A program made the position numbers and the translations under genes. Shown one piece after another: positions 41,524 to 50,634 of a DNA stretch of 64,000 bases. Under the pieces are notes generated by a model, which was not told the origin of the DNA, did no database searches, and was given only the letters and a program-made list of their open reading frames with translations. Every line of letters starts with the position of its first letter. The stretch's first letter is position 1. The DNA is taken from the NCBI GenBank assembly GCA_030065875.1, contig JASJCR010000048.1, forward strand, positions 1-64,000, given 5' to 3'. Origin of the DNA: Ardenticatenaceae bacterium. Lineage in GTDB: Bacteria > Chloroflexota > Anaerolineae > Promineifilales > Promineifilaceae.

Positions 41524-42798
41524 CTAACTGTATCTTTTCACCCTCAAATCCGCCTGTGCTTTATGGGCCATAAACCGCTCGTATTCGCACAATCTGGAGC
41601 AGTATTCGCCGATCATGGCGCTGGCTTCATCGGTTAACACCCGCTGATAGGTGACGGTCTTGATAAACTTACCGACCCACAAGCCGCCGGTATAGCGGGC
41701 GGCCAGCTTGGTGGGCAGGGTGTGGTTGGTACCGATCACCTTGTCCCCATAGGCAACGTTGGTGCGCGGACCGAGGAAAAGGGCGCCGTAGTTGGTCATA
41801 TTATTTAGGAAGAAATCGTCGTCGGCGGTCAGGATCTGGACGTGCTCGCTGGCCACCTTGTCGGCCTCAACCAAGGCTTCCTGATGGTCGGCCACGAGAA
41901 TTATCTGCCCGTAATCGCGCCAGGCGACGCCGGCGATATCGGCCGTGGGCAGGGTTTCGAGCTGGCGGCCGATTTCCGTTTCGGTGTCGCGGGCCAGCTG
42001 TTCGCTGGTGGTGATGAGCACCGCCGGGGAGGTGGGGCCGTGTTCCGCCTGACCGAGAAGATCGGTGGCTACCATTTCCGCATCGGCCGAGTCGTCGGCC
42101 ACGATAAGCACCTCGGTCGGACCGGCCAGGAGATCAATGCCGACCTGGCCGAAGAGCTGTCGCTTGGCTTCGGCAACGTAGGCGTTGCCAGGACCGACCA
42201 GCATGTCGACCGGTTCCAGGGTTTCGGTGCCGAGAGCCATGCGGGCGATCGCCTGAACGCCGCCGATGATGTGGATCTCGTCCGCGCCGCCAAAATGCAT
42301 GGCCGCGATGGTCTCTCTGGGCAATTCCCCATTGATCGGGGGGGTGCTGGCGATGATGCGCTTGACCCCGGCCACGCTGGCGGTAAGAACGCTCATGTGG
42401 GCGGAGGCGATCATCGGATAGCGGCCGCCGGGAACATAGCAGCCAACGGAGTTTACGGGAAGATTTTTGTGCCCCAGAATAACGCCGGGTAGGGTTTCAA
42501 CTTCAACATCCTGCAGGGCCGCTTTTTGCACCTCGGCAAAGTGGCGCACCTGGTCTTGGGCGAATTTGAGATCGTCGATGGTTTGCTGGGGCAGGGAGGC
42601 GATGATTTCAGAGATTTGATCTTCGCTGAGCTTGAAGCTGTCTGGATTCCAGTTGTCGAACTTCACCGACAGTTCGCGAACCGCTTCATCACCACGGGTG
42701 CGAATATCGGCCAGGATGCCGCGCACGACCTCCTGCACTTTTTGGTCCGCTTCAAAGAGGAAGTCGGCACTTTTTCCGGATTTTAAATATTTAGCCAT
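41524..42798 (-). CDS. hisD: Histidinol dehydrogenase-family NAD-dependent dehydrogenase
   Basis: A 424-residue HisD-family enzyme. It contains [14 protein letters not shown], the metal-site run [19 protein letters not shown] and LLGQAEHGP, and [16 protein letters not shown]. The C-terminal [17 protein letters not shown] differs from the GVDDFxK of biosynthetic HisD and resembles HisD paralogs such as 3-sulfopropanediol dehydrogenase (HpsN), so the substrate may be another amino- or polyol-alcohol. No other his gene lies nearby. It is 89 bp downstream of the alpha-mannosidase gene and may be part of that catabolic unit. Confidence 0.88.
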   Translation of the reverse strand: MAKYLKSGKSADFLFEADQKVQEVVRGILADIRTRGDEAVRELSVKFDNWNPDSFKLSEDQISEIIASLPQQTIDDLKFAQDQVRHFAEVQKAALQDVEVETLPGVILGHKNLPVNSVGCYVPGGRYPMIASAHMSVLTASVAGVKRIIASTPPINGELPRETIAAMHFGGADEIHIIGGVQAIARMALGTETLEPVDMLVGPGNAYVAEAKRQLFGQVGIDLLAGPTEVLIVADDSADAEMVATDLLGQAEHGPTSPAVLITTSEQLARDTETEIGRQLETLPTADIAGVAWRDYGQIILVADHQEALVEADKVASEHVQILTADDDFFLNNMTNYGALFLGPRTNVAYGDKVIGTNHTLPTKLAARYTGGLWVGKFIKTVTYQRVLTDEASAMIGEYCSRLCEYERFMAHKAQADLRVKRYS

Positions 42799-42814
42799 GG
42801 GAAACTCCTTTTAA

Positions 42815-42880
42815 ATTACGAGATGGGAAGTACGAGATACGGAATTTGATTTGGTGCTCAAAGAATGATTTATTCGATTA
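42815..42880. repeat. TACGAGAT-family repeat, partial copy
   Basis: ATTACGAGATGGGAAGTACG and AGATACGGAATTTGATTTGG match the left arm of the inverted repeat at 21828. It lies in the 89-bp gap between the HisD and GH38 genes. Confidence 0.55.
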
Positions 42881-42887
42881 AAACCGA

Positions 42888-45800
42888 TTAATCGTACGTC
42901 GTTTTTCCCATATCGAATTTGATTCGATAAGTTTTAATCTCATACGGTTTAAACTGATCCACAAAAGTGTGGTTGTCGAGCAGAGCCAGCGGGCTGGGGT
43001 TTTCTTCCAGCAAATCGGTTTCGGCCGCGTCATCTATTTGGACCGCGAACTCGAAGTTGATTTTTCCGCGGCTGCCGCTGCTGTCGAAGGTCCGCAAAAT
43101 GAGGTCATCCCCATCTTCCGCCTGTTTGAGCACTTCGACAATTAAGCTGTCTGAATCGACCTTGAGCATTGAGCGGGTGGCCGGCAAATTGGCGCTGAGG
43201 CCATTTTCAATGGTGGGTATGTCGACCACAGCGGCCGGAATGTTGAGCTCGTACGCCCGGCGCACGACCTGAGCCTGCCGCCAGGTTCCGGCATGCGGGA
43301 GCAGGGAATAGGTAAATTGATGATGGCCAATATCGCTTTGCCCGTCCGGCCGGACCGGACTGCGCAGCAGTGAAAGACGCAGAACATTTTCGCGGGCATC
43401 ATAACCGTATTTGCAATCGTTCATCAGAGCCACCCCGTAATCCCCTTCTGAAAGATCGGCCCATTTGTGCCCACAAACCTCAAATTTGGCCTGTTCCCAG
43501 CTGGTGTTGCGATGGGTCGATCGCTCGATATGGCCAAACGGCAAATCATAGGTGGCCGTTCGCGTGCGGATGGCCAGGGGGAAGGCAACTTTTAGCAGTT
43601 TGCGCTGATCTTGCCAGTTGATTTTAGTGCGAAAATCGATGCGTGGATGATCACTGTAGAGCCACATCTCCTGCTCAATGGTGGAGCTGAGTACCTGCCA
43701 GCGGCTGGTGAAGACGGCAAAAAGCGGCCCGTTGGCGGCTAAATGCCAGGGTGAGGTTTGCTGAACCGGGTATTGATACTCTTCGATATGGTAGGCGATG
43801 TCCCAGGCGCTAAATTTAAATCCGGGGTCATCTTCAAAGCAGGCCAGCAAATTACCTGGAGAGGCCAGCACATCACGATCATGGTGTTTGTCAACTATTT
43901 GGGCCAGGTTTCCATCCGCAGTAAGGTCGATGCGATACAGAGGGGTTTCGATTGTTTCATCGTGGTATGTTGCCGTGACCGCATCAGACGCGTTTTGCTC
44001 CTGATCCAGTCCCACGACCGTCCACCCCAGCGACGGTAGATCCTTGATCTGAAACCAAGTCCGGCCGTCAAAATGCTGCACCGGCTGGTAATCTCCGCCG
44101 TTGACCCGCACGGCACTGGTATCATCTCGCAGGGAGGTTTCAACCAGAGTATCCCGCTCCCAGCCCAGCGTGTTAAACACCAGGAGATCGTTGTCGGCCG
44201 CTGTGTTTTTGGCCACGCTTTTTCCCAAATACGCCAGCGCTTCATCGCGAACGGTTGCGCCAATTTCCAAGGCGGTCTGGTAATCTTTCTTGATATCGGG
44301 AACCGCGGCCGGAATATGAGTACCCGGCAGCGTATCGTGAAACTGGTTTAAAAGAATGAGCTTCCAACCTTCGTTGAGCATCTCCTGCACGCGTGGACCG
44401 CCATAAAGTCCGGCTACAGCAGCCAGAATCTCCGCATCGCGATACAGAATTTCAGCCTGGCGATTTAGCTGTTTGAGATCCCCCTTGGTTGTATAGGTGC
44501 CGCGATGGGCTTCCAGATAAAGCTCATCATCCCACACCGGCAGCCGGTCGATTTTGGATTCTAAATTTTGAAAAAACTGTTCAGCTCCCAGAATCCGGGT
44601 CTGCGGCAAACCCGGGAATTGTTTGGCTCGCAAACTGGCTGACACCATTTCCCGCGTTGGGCCACCACCACCGTCTCCCCAGCCATACACAAAAAGGTTT
44701 TCTTTGACCAGCTGTTTCTCGCGATAATCACGCCACTGTTTCTTCAAATTGTCGATCGTGAAATCCTGAGCAAAGTGGGTAGGGGGAAAGTGCGCGATAA
44801 CTTCACTGCCATCTGGTCCGCGCCAGCGAAATGTATCGTACGGAAAGTCATTGGTGTCGTTCCAGATATTCAGCTTAGCGGTTAAAAAGTAGTTGATACC
44901 GCTTTTTTTCAGGATTTGAGGCAGCGTATAGAGCACCCCAAACACGTCTGGCAGCCAGCAAATCGACGTATCAACTCCAAATTCCTTTCTTAAAAACCGT
45001 TTGCCAAAGAGGATTTGCCGCACGAGACTTTCCGGACCGAGCAAGTTGCCGTCCGGTTCGATATACATCGCGCCGATGACTTCCCATCGTCCTTCATTGA
45101 TGCGTTGTTTTACTTCATTAAAGAGTGCTGGATAATGTTCCTTAAGCTTCTCATAGAGGTACGGTTGGCTCTGGCTATAGAGAAAATCCGGGTATTCTCG
45201 CATCAGGCTGAGCATATTTGACGTGGTCCGGCCGTTTTTGCGAAAGGTTTCTTTGATAGGCCAGAGGTAGACAATGTCGAGATGGGAATGGGCGCAAACA
45301 TTGATGAGGCCGTCGCGTTTGTAAACACCGTTTTCAAAAATATGGGTGCGCAGGACCTCCGTGGCGTACGCGGCCGCAGCACGTGCTTCTTCTCTTGAAG
45401 CGAGGTGTGGACCGATCGCCCGGCAGGCGGTTTCCAGATGGTGCCGCAAGAATCCCTCGATTTCCAGATTGTCATCCTCGTGCCAGTGGCTGAGATAGGC
45501 ATCAAGCACAAAGCGCGCGTCATGCAGGCACGCTTCAATTTTTCGATCGATTTTGATCAGCCGGGCTCGGGCAAAGCGGTGGAAATGTCGTTCGTCATGA
45601 CGGCGGCCATCATACGGATAGTTGATGACAAACGCTTCAAGAGTTAACTCGATTGTTCGGCCGGCCGTGGCGTAGTGATCAAGCGGTACAAGATGGCGAT
45701 AAAAATCGAGCCCCTGCCAAGGGTACCCGTCGATAAAAAGCTGAGTTTCTCCACCGTCCATATCGATATCCAGAAGCGTATCTGGACCGGCGTGACTGTC

Positions 45801-46058
45801 TGGTATGGTGATGGATTTGCGGAAAAAAGCAGTGATGTCCGGGCCGCCCCACCGCTCCCCTATCTGAATAGATCCCCATTTTTGATCGAGTTTTTCATAT
45901 AAACCGGGGCCGGTCAAACGAGCGCGTTTATATTCCCAGGAGGTTAAATCAAGTGGATCGTATAAAAGAAATCTCTCCAGGCGCGCTAAATGCCGCTCAA
46001 TCCACTCGTGAACCATATCGGCGCTGCGGTTAGGATCTTTGGGCTTGCGTTTTGGCAT
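42888..46058 (-). CDS. GH38 alpha-mannosidase (1)
   Basis: A 1056-residue cytoplasmic GH38 enzyme with no signal peptide. The zinc/active-site motif AHSHLDIVYLWPIKET is near residue 254 (His and Asp zinc ligands), the catalytic nucleophile Asp is in WLPDVFG near 369, and GDGGGGPTREM and HDTLPGTH are further family features. The C-terminal half is the beta-sandwich region with FGHIERSTHRNTSWEQ and the NDCKYGYD motif. It hydrolyses alpha-mannosides. It begins 15 bp after a corrinoid protein gene and is preceded by a UroD-type methyltransferase, an unusual setting. The ATG has no Shine-Dalgarno sequence, suggesting translational coupling. It shares architecture with the enzyme at 54851. Confidence 0.95.
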   Translation of the reverse strand: MPKRKPKDPNRSADMVHEWIERHLARLERFLLYDPLDLTSWEYKRARLTGPGLYEKLDQKWGSIQIGERWGGPDITAFFRKSITIPDSHAGPDTLLDIDMDGGETQLFIDGYPWQGLDFYRHLVPLDHYATAGRTIELTLEAFVINYPYDGRRHDERHFHRFARARLIKIDRKIEACLHDARFVLDAYLSHWHEDDNLEIEGFLRHHLETACRAIGPHLASREEARAAAAYATEVLRTHIFENGVYKRDGLINVCAHSHLDIVYLWPIKETFRKNGRTTSNMLSLMREYPDFLYSQSQPYLYEKLKEHYPALFNEVKQRINEGRWEVIGAMYIEPDGNLLGPESLVRQILFGKRFLRKEFGVDTSICWLPDVFGVLYTLPQILKKSGINYFLTAKLNIWNDTNDFPYDTFRWRGPDGSEVIAHFPPTHFAQDFTIDNLKKQWRDYREKQLVKENLFVYGWGDGGGGPTREMVSASLRAKQFPGLPQTRILGAEQFFQNLESKIDRLPVWDDELYLEAHRGTYTTKGDLKQLNRQAEILYRDAEILAAVAGLYGGPRVQEMLNEGWKLILLNQFHDTLPGTHIPAAVPDIKKDYQTALEIGATVRDEALAYLGKSVAKNTAADNDLLVFNTLGWERDTLVETSLRDDTSAVRVNGGDYQPVQHFDGRTWFQIKDLPSLGWTVVGLDQEQNASDAVTATYHDETIETPLYRIDLTADGNLAQIVDKHHDRDVLASPGNLLACFEDDPGFKFSAWDIAYHIEEYQYPVQQTSPWHLAANGPLFAVFTSRWQVLSSTIEQEMWLYSDHPRIDFRTKINWQDQRKLLKVAFPLAIRTRTATYDLPFGHIERSTHRNTSWEQAKFEVCGHKWADLSEGDYGVALMNDCKYGYDARENVLRLSLLRSPVRPDGQSDIGHHQFTYSLLPHAGTWRQAQVVRRAYELNIPAAVVDIPTIENGLSANLPATRSMLKVDSDSLIVEVLKQAEDGDDLILRTFDSSGSRGKINFEFAVQIDDAAETDLLEENPSPLALLDNHTFVDQFKPYEIKTYRIKFDMGKTTYD

Positions 46059-46073
46059 GGCGACAGAGAAAGC

Positions 46074-46715
46074 TTAGTTGGTCAGCAGCGCTTTGGCCAC
46101 CGTCACCGCCTGGCTGGCGTCTGGAGCAAACCCATCCGCTCCGATTTGATCGGCGTACTCTGCCGTGACCGGTGCACCGCCGATGATAATTTTGACGCGG
46201 CTGCGCAACCCAGCCTGCTCAATCGCCAGCAGCGTGTCCTCCAGGCTGGCCAGGGTTGTGGTGAGCAGGGCTGATAATCCGATCAGGTCAACATTTTTTT
46301 GTTCATTTTCGACGGCCGCGATAAAGGTTTCCGGGGCGACATCGGTGCCCAGATCGACGATTTCAAACCCGGCTCCCTCCAGCATAATGGCGACCAGGTT
46401 TTTTCCGATGTCATGCATGTCGCCCTGAACGGTGCCCAGCACAACCTTGACGGCCGGTTCGACGTTGGCGCTGACGAGCAGCGGTTTCAGGATGGCTAGA
46501 CCGGCTTTCATGGCCCGTGCGGCGATCAACATCTCAGGGACAAAATATTCTCCCTCTTCAAAAAGAGTCCCCACTTCATCCATCGCCTCTATGAGCCCTT
46601 CCTGGAGAATGCGAACTGGAGAAACTCCGGCGTCCACAGCCTCCTGTACGTGTGCTGATACAGCAGTTAAATCCCCATCGAGCACCCCATTAAAGATATC
46701 ATCCAGGTGGTTCAT
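46074..46715 (-). CDS. Corrinoid (B12-binding) methyltransferase protein
   Basis: A 213-residue cognate corrinoid protein of the MtaC/MtbC/MttC type. A helical cap domain (about 1-85) is followed by a Rossmann-like B12 domain with the GDMHDIGKN motif (D-x-H-x-x-G near residue 99, the His giving the lower cobalt ligand), VGLSALLTTT and IIGGAPVT. It would carry a methyl group on cobalt. Its partners are the UroD-family protein encoded just upstream and an unknown substrate methyltransferase. No reductive activator (RamA-like) is seen in this window. Confidence 0.93.
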   Translation of the reverse strand: MNHLDDIFNGVLDGDLTAVSAHVQEAVDAGVSPVRILQEGLIEAMDEVGTLFEEGEYFVPEMLIAARAMKAGLAILKPLLVSANVEPAVKVVLGTVQGDMHDIGKNLVAIMLEGAGFEIVDLGTDVAPETFIAAVENEQKNVDLIGLSALLTTTLASLEDTLLAIEQAGLRSRVKIIIGGAPVTAEYADQIGADGFAPDASQAVTVAKALLTN

Positions 46716-46774
46716 ATTTCCTCATGTTGTGGCCGTCATTGTATCGGTTTTCTCGGATCATCTCCTGACATTTT

Positions 46775-47944
46775 TTATGAATAAACGCAGCGGTGGGCTT
46801 CGTCCCCAAACGCCGCCAGTAAATTGAGATCAACATCAAAAAAGTGATCGGAAGGGCTTAAAATATATCCGCCCCCGCCACCGGCCTCCACAAAACAGCG
46901 CTGAACGGCCGCTCTGGTTTCCGCTTCACTGCAGCCGGTAAAGTGATGATGCTGGTTAAAGCCACCGATCATACAGACTTTGTCACCAATGCGCTGCTTT
47001 GCTTCGGCGAGACGTGTATCGCCACCCATATCAGGCGGGGTAAAGGTTTCCATGGCGTCCGGCTTCATGGCCGCAATATCTTCCAGAATGGGCATCATCC
47101 CGCCACAGGTATGGTAGACGATGCGCTGCCCCACCTCATGCGCCACCTCGATGAGCCGGGCATCATAAGGGGCGACAAATTTGCGAAAGATTTTTGGGGA
47201 GATGACGGTTGTTGAAGCATCGCCACCTCCTAGCTCCAATAAATCATACTGCGCACCCGCCAGCGAACGCACAAAAATTTCTTTACGCCGACAGAGAATT
47301 TCGAGTAATTCGTGCACCCAGGCCGGATCGTCAAACGTTTCCAGAATGAGGCGCTCGATTCCAACCAGCACCGCCGCATCCTGCCACGTTCCCGGCTGGC
47401 CGTAAATATCGAATCCGCAGATATGACCTCGAACCAGTCCGCATTCACCAAACGCCTGCGCTTCACGATTAACCTGCTCGACATCGCACTTGGGGTTGGT
47501 AACAAATTCACCAATGATTTCAATATCCTTTTTTTCCTTTATCAAATGCTCGGTGACCCAAGAGGTGTAATCATTACTCTGCAGGACGGTGGTTAATTCC
47601 CCTTTGGGTGTGGTGATTGTATAGCGGATGGTTGCATAGCGTGGATGGGGCAGGGTTTCGGTGGTGATGCGCCACTGATCGGAGGCGATCCGCCGGCTAA
47701 ATCTGGGAGAGGTTGGTTCCGGCTGGGATGGATCAAAATATTCACCGTTGGCCGGGTCCGGCCGGCAGGGGACGGTCCAATGGATCGCATCGAGGCCAAA
47801 GCGGTCAAAAATTTCGCGATCTGACAGACCCTCCAGGTATTTGTTCCGAAAATAATCCTGAATGTGGTGTGTTGTCACCGGTAAACGGTCGGGGATTTGG
47901 CCCTGGAGGGCGGCCAATAACCTTTGCCTGGATGTCATTGTCAT
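46775..47944 (-). CDS. UroD/MtaA-family corrinoid:thiol methyltransferase-like protein
   Basis: A 389-residue TIM-barrel protein of the uroporphyrinogen decarboxylase superfamily. Start at 47944 (MTMTSRQRLLAALQGQIPDR), the usual entry of MtaA/CmuA relatives; the open frame extends to 48025 without family character. The zinc-type HxCG motif is IVYHTCGGMM near residue 275, and GGFNQHHHF follows. True UroD proteins lack this HxC motif. It probably moves methyl between corrinoid and an acceptor, or demethylates the substrate. It is the first gene of the unit and has a promoter and operator some 360 nt upstream. Confidence 0.9.
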   Translation of the reverse strand: MTMTSRQRLLAALQGQIPDRLPVTTHHIQDYFRNKYLEGLSDREIFDRFGLDAIHWTVPCRPDPANGEYFDPSQPEPTSPRFSRRIASDQWRITTETLPHPRYATIRYTITTPKGELTTVLQSNDYTSWVTEHLIKEKKDIEIIGEFVTNPKCDVEQVNREAQAFGECGLVRGHICGFDIYGQPGTWQDAAVLVGIERLILETFDDPAWVHELLEILCRRKEIFVRSLAGAQYDLLELGGGDASTTVISPKIFRKFVAPYDARLIEVAHEVGQRIVYHTCGGMMPILEDIAAMKPDAMETFTPPDMGGDTRLAEAKQRIGDKVCMIGGFNQHHHFTGCSEAETRAAVQRCFVEAGGGGGYILSPSDHFFDVDLNLLAAFGDEAHRCVYS

Positions 47945-48009
47945 GATGGAATTGCCTTTTCCTAGATCCTTTTTTTGCCCGACAGAAGGGGGGTCGCTGT
48001 AAAGAGCCA

Positions 48010-48075
48010 CATCGTGTCGGGGCACGATGTTATACAGCTATCGATCCATTCGCTGCAAGTAGCGCGGATAGCTGT
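48010..48075 (-). other. Structured leader segment of the methyltransferase-mannosidase unit
   Basis: Stem 1 pairs 48010-48016 with 48023-48029 (CATCGTG / CACGATG). Stem 2 pairs ACAGCTATC (48034-48042) with GATAGCTGT (48067-48075) and encloses a smaller CGCT / AGCG stem (48051-48064). All lie between the likely promoter at 48321-48349 and the start codon at 47944, on the minus-strand transcript. No known riboswitch class (cobalamin included) is recognised. Confidence 0.5.
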
Positions 48076-48304
48076 TTCCTGTTTCCGTCGTGCAGGGGGA
48101 TGGTCCATAATATTTGCGTCGAAAGATCGGAGTTTTTCTCTTTACTTGGTTGGGGTTAAACCGGTTGTTTGTTCGATAGAATCCTCCTTTTATAGGATCT
48201 GGGAGGCGGAGGAAAGGTGGGGTGCCTTTGACAAAAAGAATCTATACCGTGATTTTGCTTGAGAGTGGTTTCTTCCTTGACCCGAACCATTAAATTCGAG
48301 TATG

Positions 48305-48349
48305 ATGAATGCGCATTCATACTGTAAACGACACCTACTCTTTTGTCAA
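48305..48349 (-). promoter_or_regulatory. Promoter with LacI-type operator for the methyltransferase-mannosidase unit
   Basis: Minus strand: TTGACA (48344-48349), 17-nt spacer, TACAGT (48321-48326). ATGAATGCGCATTCAT (48305-48320), a perfect palindrome with central CG, abuts the -10 box. It lies between this unit and the divergent lacI gene at 48448, so it is probably the binding site of that protein. Transcription from here gives a leader of about 360 nt. Confidence 0.78.
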
Positions 48350-48371
48350 CAGAATGTTAGAAATCGAACTG

Positions 48372-48400
48372 TTGACGGCCTGGTTAATTTTATATATACA
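48372..48400 (+). promoter_or_regulatory. Promoter of the divergent lacI gene
   Basis: TTGACG (48372-48377), 17-nt spacer, TATACA (48395-48400) on the plus strand, about 50 bp before the lacI ATG. The 16-bp operator lies just upstream (48305-48320), so one repressor could tune both directions. Confidence 0.55.
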
Positions 48401-48447
48401 TGGTGAACACGGATTCACTCACTCAAAAAAAGTAGTTAGGAACAGAC

Positions 48448-49458
48448 ATGACCAGTCGATCTACCACCTCTTATGATGTTGCCCAGCTTGCAGGTGTTTC
48501 ACAGCCAACCGTCTCGCGCGCCTTTGACCCCAAGGGCAACATATCTCCCTCAACCCGGGCCCGGGTGCTGGAAGCCGCCAGACAGCTGGGGTATCAACCC
48601 AACGCCATCGCTCGCGGGTTGACAACCCAGCGAACCGATATCGTGGGCCTGATCATGGGCAACATCAACCGCAGCCTGTTTTATCCAAAAGTGCTGGTTG
48701 AATTTACCCGCCGTCTGCAGGCGCTGGGAAAGCAGGTGCTTCTTTTCAATACCCACGAGTCCCGGCCGGTTGATGAAATTATGCCCCGCATCATGAGTTA
48801 CCAGGTTGACGCCCTGGTGATCGCTTCCACCACGCCCGGCCGCGAACTGATTGACCGCTTTACCAGCATGGGAACGCCGGTGGTGATGCTCAACCGCACC
48901 GTTCCCCAGACCAGTGCCAATGCGGTGGCCAGCGATAACGAAGCTGGTGGACGTCTGGTCGCTGACTTTCTCTTCGATGGGAGGCATCAGAGAATCGCCT
49001 TTATGGCCGGTGTAGACGTGACGGCCACCAACGCCCTGCGCAAAAAGGGGTTTGCTGATCGGCTCCGTGAACGCGGCTATGGCGCGTTTCGGGAAGAGCA
49101 GGGGGAGTATACGTATGACTCGGGTTATGAGGCGGCCCTGCGCCTCTTAGATCGCGACGATCCGCCGGACGCCATTTTTTGCGCGGCCGATATTATGGCT
49201 CTCGGGGCGATGGACGCCGCCCGTTTCAAGCTGGGCATCAAAATCCCCGACGAACTTTCCGTTGTGGGTTATGACGACATACCGATGGCCAAATGGCCAA
49301 CGTATGATTTAACGACCATTCATCAGTCGGCCGCCAGGCTGGTTGAAACGGCCGTTGAGCTGATCTTCCCCGAAAATAATGAGCCCGCCTCAGGTCAGGT
49401 CGTGCTCCTGCCAGGCGAGTTAATCCAGCGCGGCTCGGCAAAAGCACCGCCTGGCTAA
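48448..49458 (+). CDS. LacI-family repressor of the mannosidase unit
   Basis: A 336-residue regulator. HTH TSYDVAQLAGVSQPTVSRAF and the hinge helix NAIARGLT precede the sugar-sensing domain, with IVGLIMGNINRSLFYPKV. It ends with typical LacI C-terminal strands (VVGYDDIPMAKWPTYDLTTI). It is transcribed away from the methyltransferase-corrinoid-mannosidase genes, and the palindrome between them suits it. It is only distantly similar to the other LacI protein of this window. Confidence 0.94.
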   Translation: MTSRSTTSYDVAQLAGVSQPTVSRAFDPKGNISPSTRARVLEAARQLGYQPNAIARGLTTQRTDIVGLIMGNINRSLFYPKVLVEFTRRLQALGKQVLLFNTHESRPVDEIMPRIMSYQVDALVIASTTPGRELIDRFTSMGTPVVMLNRTVPQTSANAVASDNEAGGRLVADFLFDGRHQRIAFMAGVDVTATNALRKKGFADRLRERGYGAFREEQGEYTYDSGYEAALRLLDRDDPPDAIFCAADIMALGAMDAARFKLGIKIPDELSVVGYDDIPMAKWPTYDLTTIHQSAARLVETAVELIFPENNEPASGQVVLLPGELIQRGSAKAPPG

Positions 49459-49479
49459 CGTATAAAGGGAATATAAAAA

Positions 49480-50157
49480 ATGAAAATCAAATGGCTGGCT
49501 CACGCATCTTTTTTAATTGAGGGAGACGGTTTACGCATCATTACCGACCCCTACGAACCCAATGAAATTATCAACCTGCCTCCGGTTACTGAAGCGGCCG
49601 ATATTGTGGTTCGCAGCTCAGATGATGATGAGGCCCACTGCTATGTTGACACCATCCCGGCCGGTTTTGACCTTGTGACGGCCACCGAGATTGTTGACGT
49701 TGGCGCAACCGTCAAGGGGATCGATTTTACGGGAATCTGGTCTCAGGAAAGCATCTACAAAGAAGATATCGTGCGCGATAACGCCATGTATCGCTTTACG
49801 CTGGAGGGGATTCAGATCACGCACATGGGAGATGTCGGCAACCCGCTGACAGACTCCCAAATCGAGGCGCTGGCCGGAACGGAGATCCTCTTGGCGCTGG
49901 CCGGCGGGCACCCAACCATCGATTTAAACGATTTGCAAATCGTAATTGAAGCGATTAAGCCCAAAGTCGTGATACCGATGCACTATAAAATCCCCGGCCC
50001 CCGGTTCTTTATGCTTCCGGTTACGGAGTTAACCAGCAAATATCCACCATCAATGATCGAGTGGGTTGAAGGCAGCGAAATTTCATTCAGCAAAAAATCG
50101 CTTCCCAATGAGACCCGCATTTTTGTGCTCAAACCCACTTTATTTAGGGAAGAGTAG
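49480..50157 (+). CDS. MBL-fold hydrolase-like protein with altered metal motif
   Basis: A 225-residue protein of the UlaG-like metallo-beta-lactamase fold: opening WLAHASFLIEGDGLRIITDPY, then THMGDVGNPL and VVIPMHYK. At the position of the HxHxDH metal motif the sequence reads VVRSSDDDEAHCYVD, so the first two His are replaced by Ser and Asp and only the last His of the region is kept. A metal site may still form with different ligands, or the enzyme may be inactive. It begins 21 bp after lacI and may belong to that unit. AAAGGG precedes the start. Confidence 0.8.
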   Translation: MKIKWLAHASFLIEGDGLRIITDPYEPNEIINLPPVTEAADIVVRSSDDDEAHCYVDTIPAGFDLVTATEIVDVGATVKGIDFTGIWSQESIYKEDIVRDNAMYRFTLEGIQITHMGDVGNPLTDSQIEALAGTEILLALAGGHPTIDLNDLQIVIEAIKPKVVIPMHYKIPGPRFFMLPVTELTSKYPPSMIEWVEGSEISFSKKSLPNETRIFVLKPTLFREE

Positions 50158-50209
50158 CACCCGAATCCATTCGGCTGGAGCAAAGTAGCGTATCTAAAAA
50201 AAGAAAATT

Positions 50210-50325
50210 AGCTGTCCGCAGAGCGCGCAGCGCAGAACCAAAGGTTCGCAGATGGCCGCAGAGCTCCGCCGGAGCCAGAGAAAAATCTGTGATAATCCGT
50301 GTTAATCTGTGGCTGGTTTTTAATC
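50210..50325. repeat. CCGCAGATT-family repeat, copy 7
   Basis: GTCCGCAGAGCGCGCAGCGC, then AACCAAAGGTTCGCAGATGG, GAGCTCCGCCGGAGC and AATCTGTGATAATCCGTGTT. It resembles the copy at 51700 (CCACAGAGCGCGCAGCGCAG). It lies between the MBL-fold gene and the small membrane protein. Confidence 0.7.
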
Positions 50326-50341
50326 GTGATCCATTTAATGA

Positions 50342-50548
50342 TCAAAGGACCAGAAGCAAAATCCCGCCAACCACGGCAAGCGCTCCGATGACGCCCAAAA
50401 AAATGACCGTTCCCCGTTCCGACAAAACGCTCACAAATCCCTGGATTTTGGCGTTGTTCCACAGCACGCCTGGTTTAAAAACCCCTACTGAAAAAGTTGC
50501 CAGCCCCCACAGGATCAAGAAAATAGCTAAAATGGTCAATCCGTTCAT
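50342..50548 (-). CDS. Small two-TM membrane protein
   Basis: A 68-residue protein with two hydrophobic helices (ILAIFLILWGLATFSVGVF and GTVIFLGVIGALAVVGGILL) and a short soluble loop (KPGVLWNNAKIQG). A GGAG lies before the ATG. It is a plausible real small gene: hydrophobic profile, start signal and clean stop. Family not recognised. Confidence 0.65.
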   Translation of the reverse strand: MNGLTILAIFLILWGLATFSVGVFKPGVLWNNAKIQGFVSVLSERGTVIFLGVIGALAVVGGILLLVL

Positions 50549-50572
50549 CTAATTGCTCCTCTAAATATCTAC

Positions 50573-50604
50573 TCAAAGTTTAAAGTCAAAAGTAAAAAGA
50601 AAGA
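50573..50604. repeat. AAAGTTTAAAGT-family repeat, copy 1
   Basis: CAAAGTTTAAAGTCAAAAGT followed by AAAAAG. Related words occur at 53753-53848 and 58033-58115. Confidence 0.5.
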
Positions 50605-50634
50605 TCTCGGAGGTTGCTCTCATACTGCTGCTTC

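Noticed and set aside
42888-46058. Horizontal-transfer origin of GH38 (1) judged from base composition
   Set aside because: Its composition is not clearly different from the neighbouring genes; only GH38 (2) looks more GC-rich, and that can reflect expression level.
47945-48300. Cobalamin riboswitch in the methyltransferase leader
   Set aside because: No recognisable B12 box or kissing-loop core on the minus strand; only unassigned hairpins.
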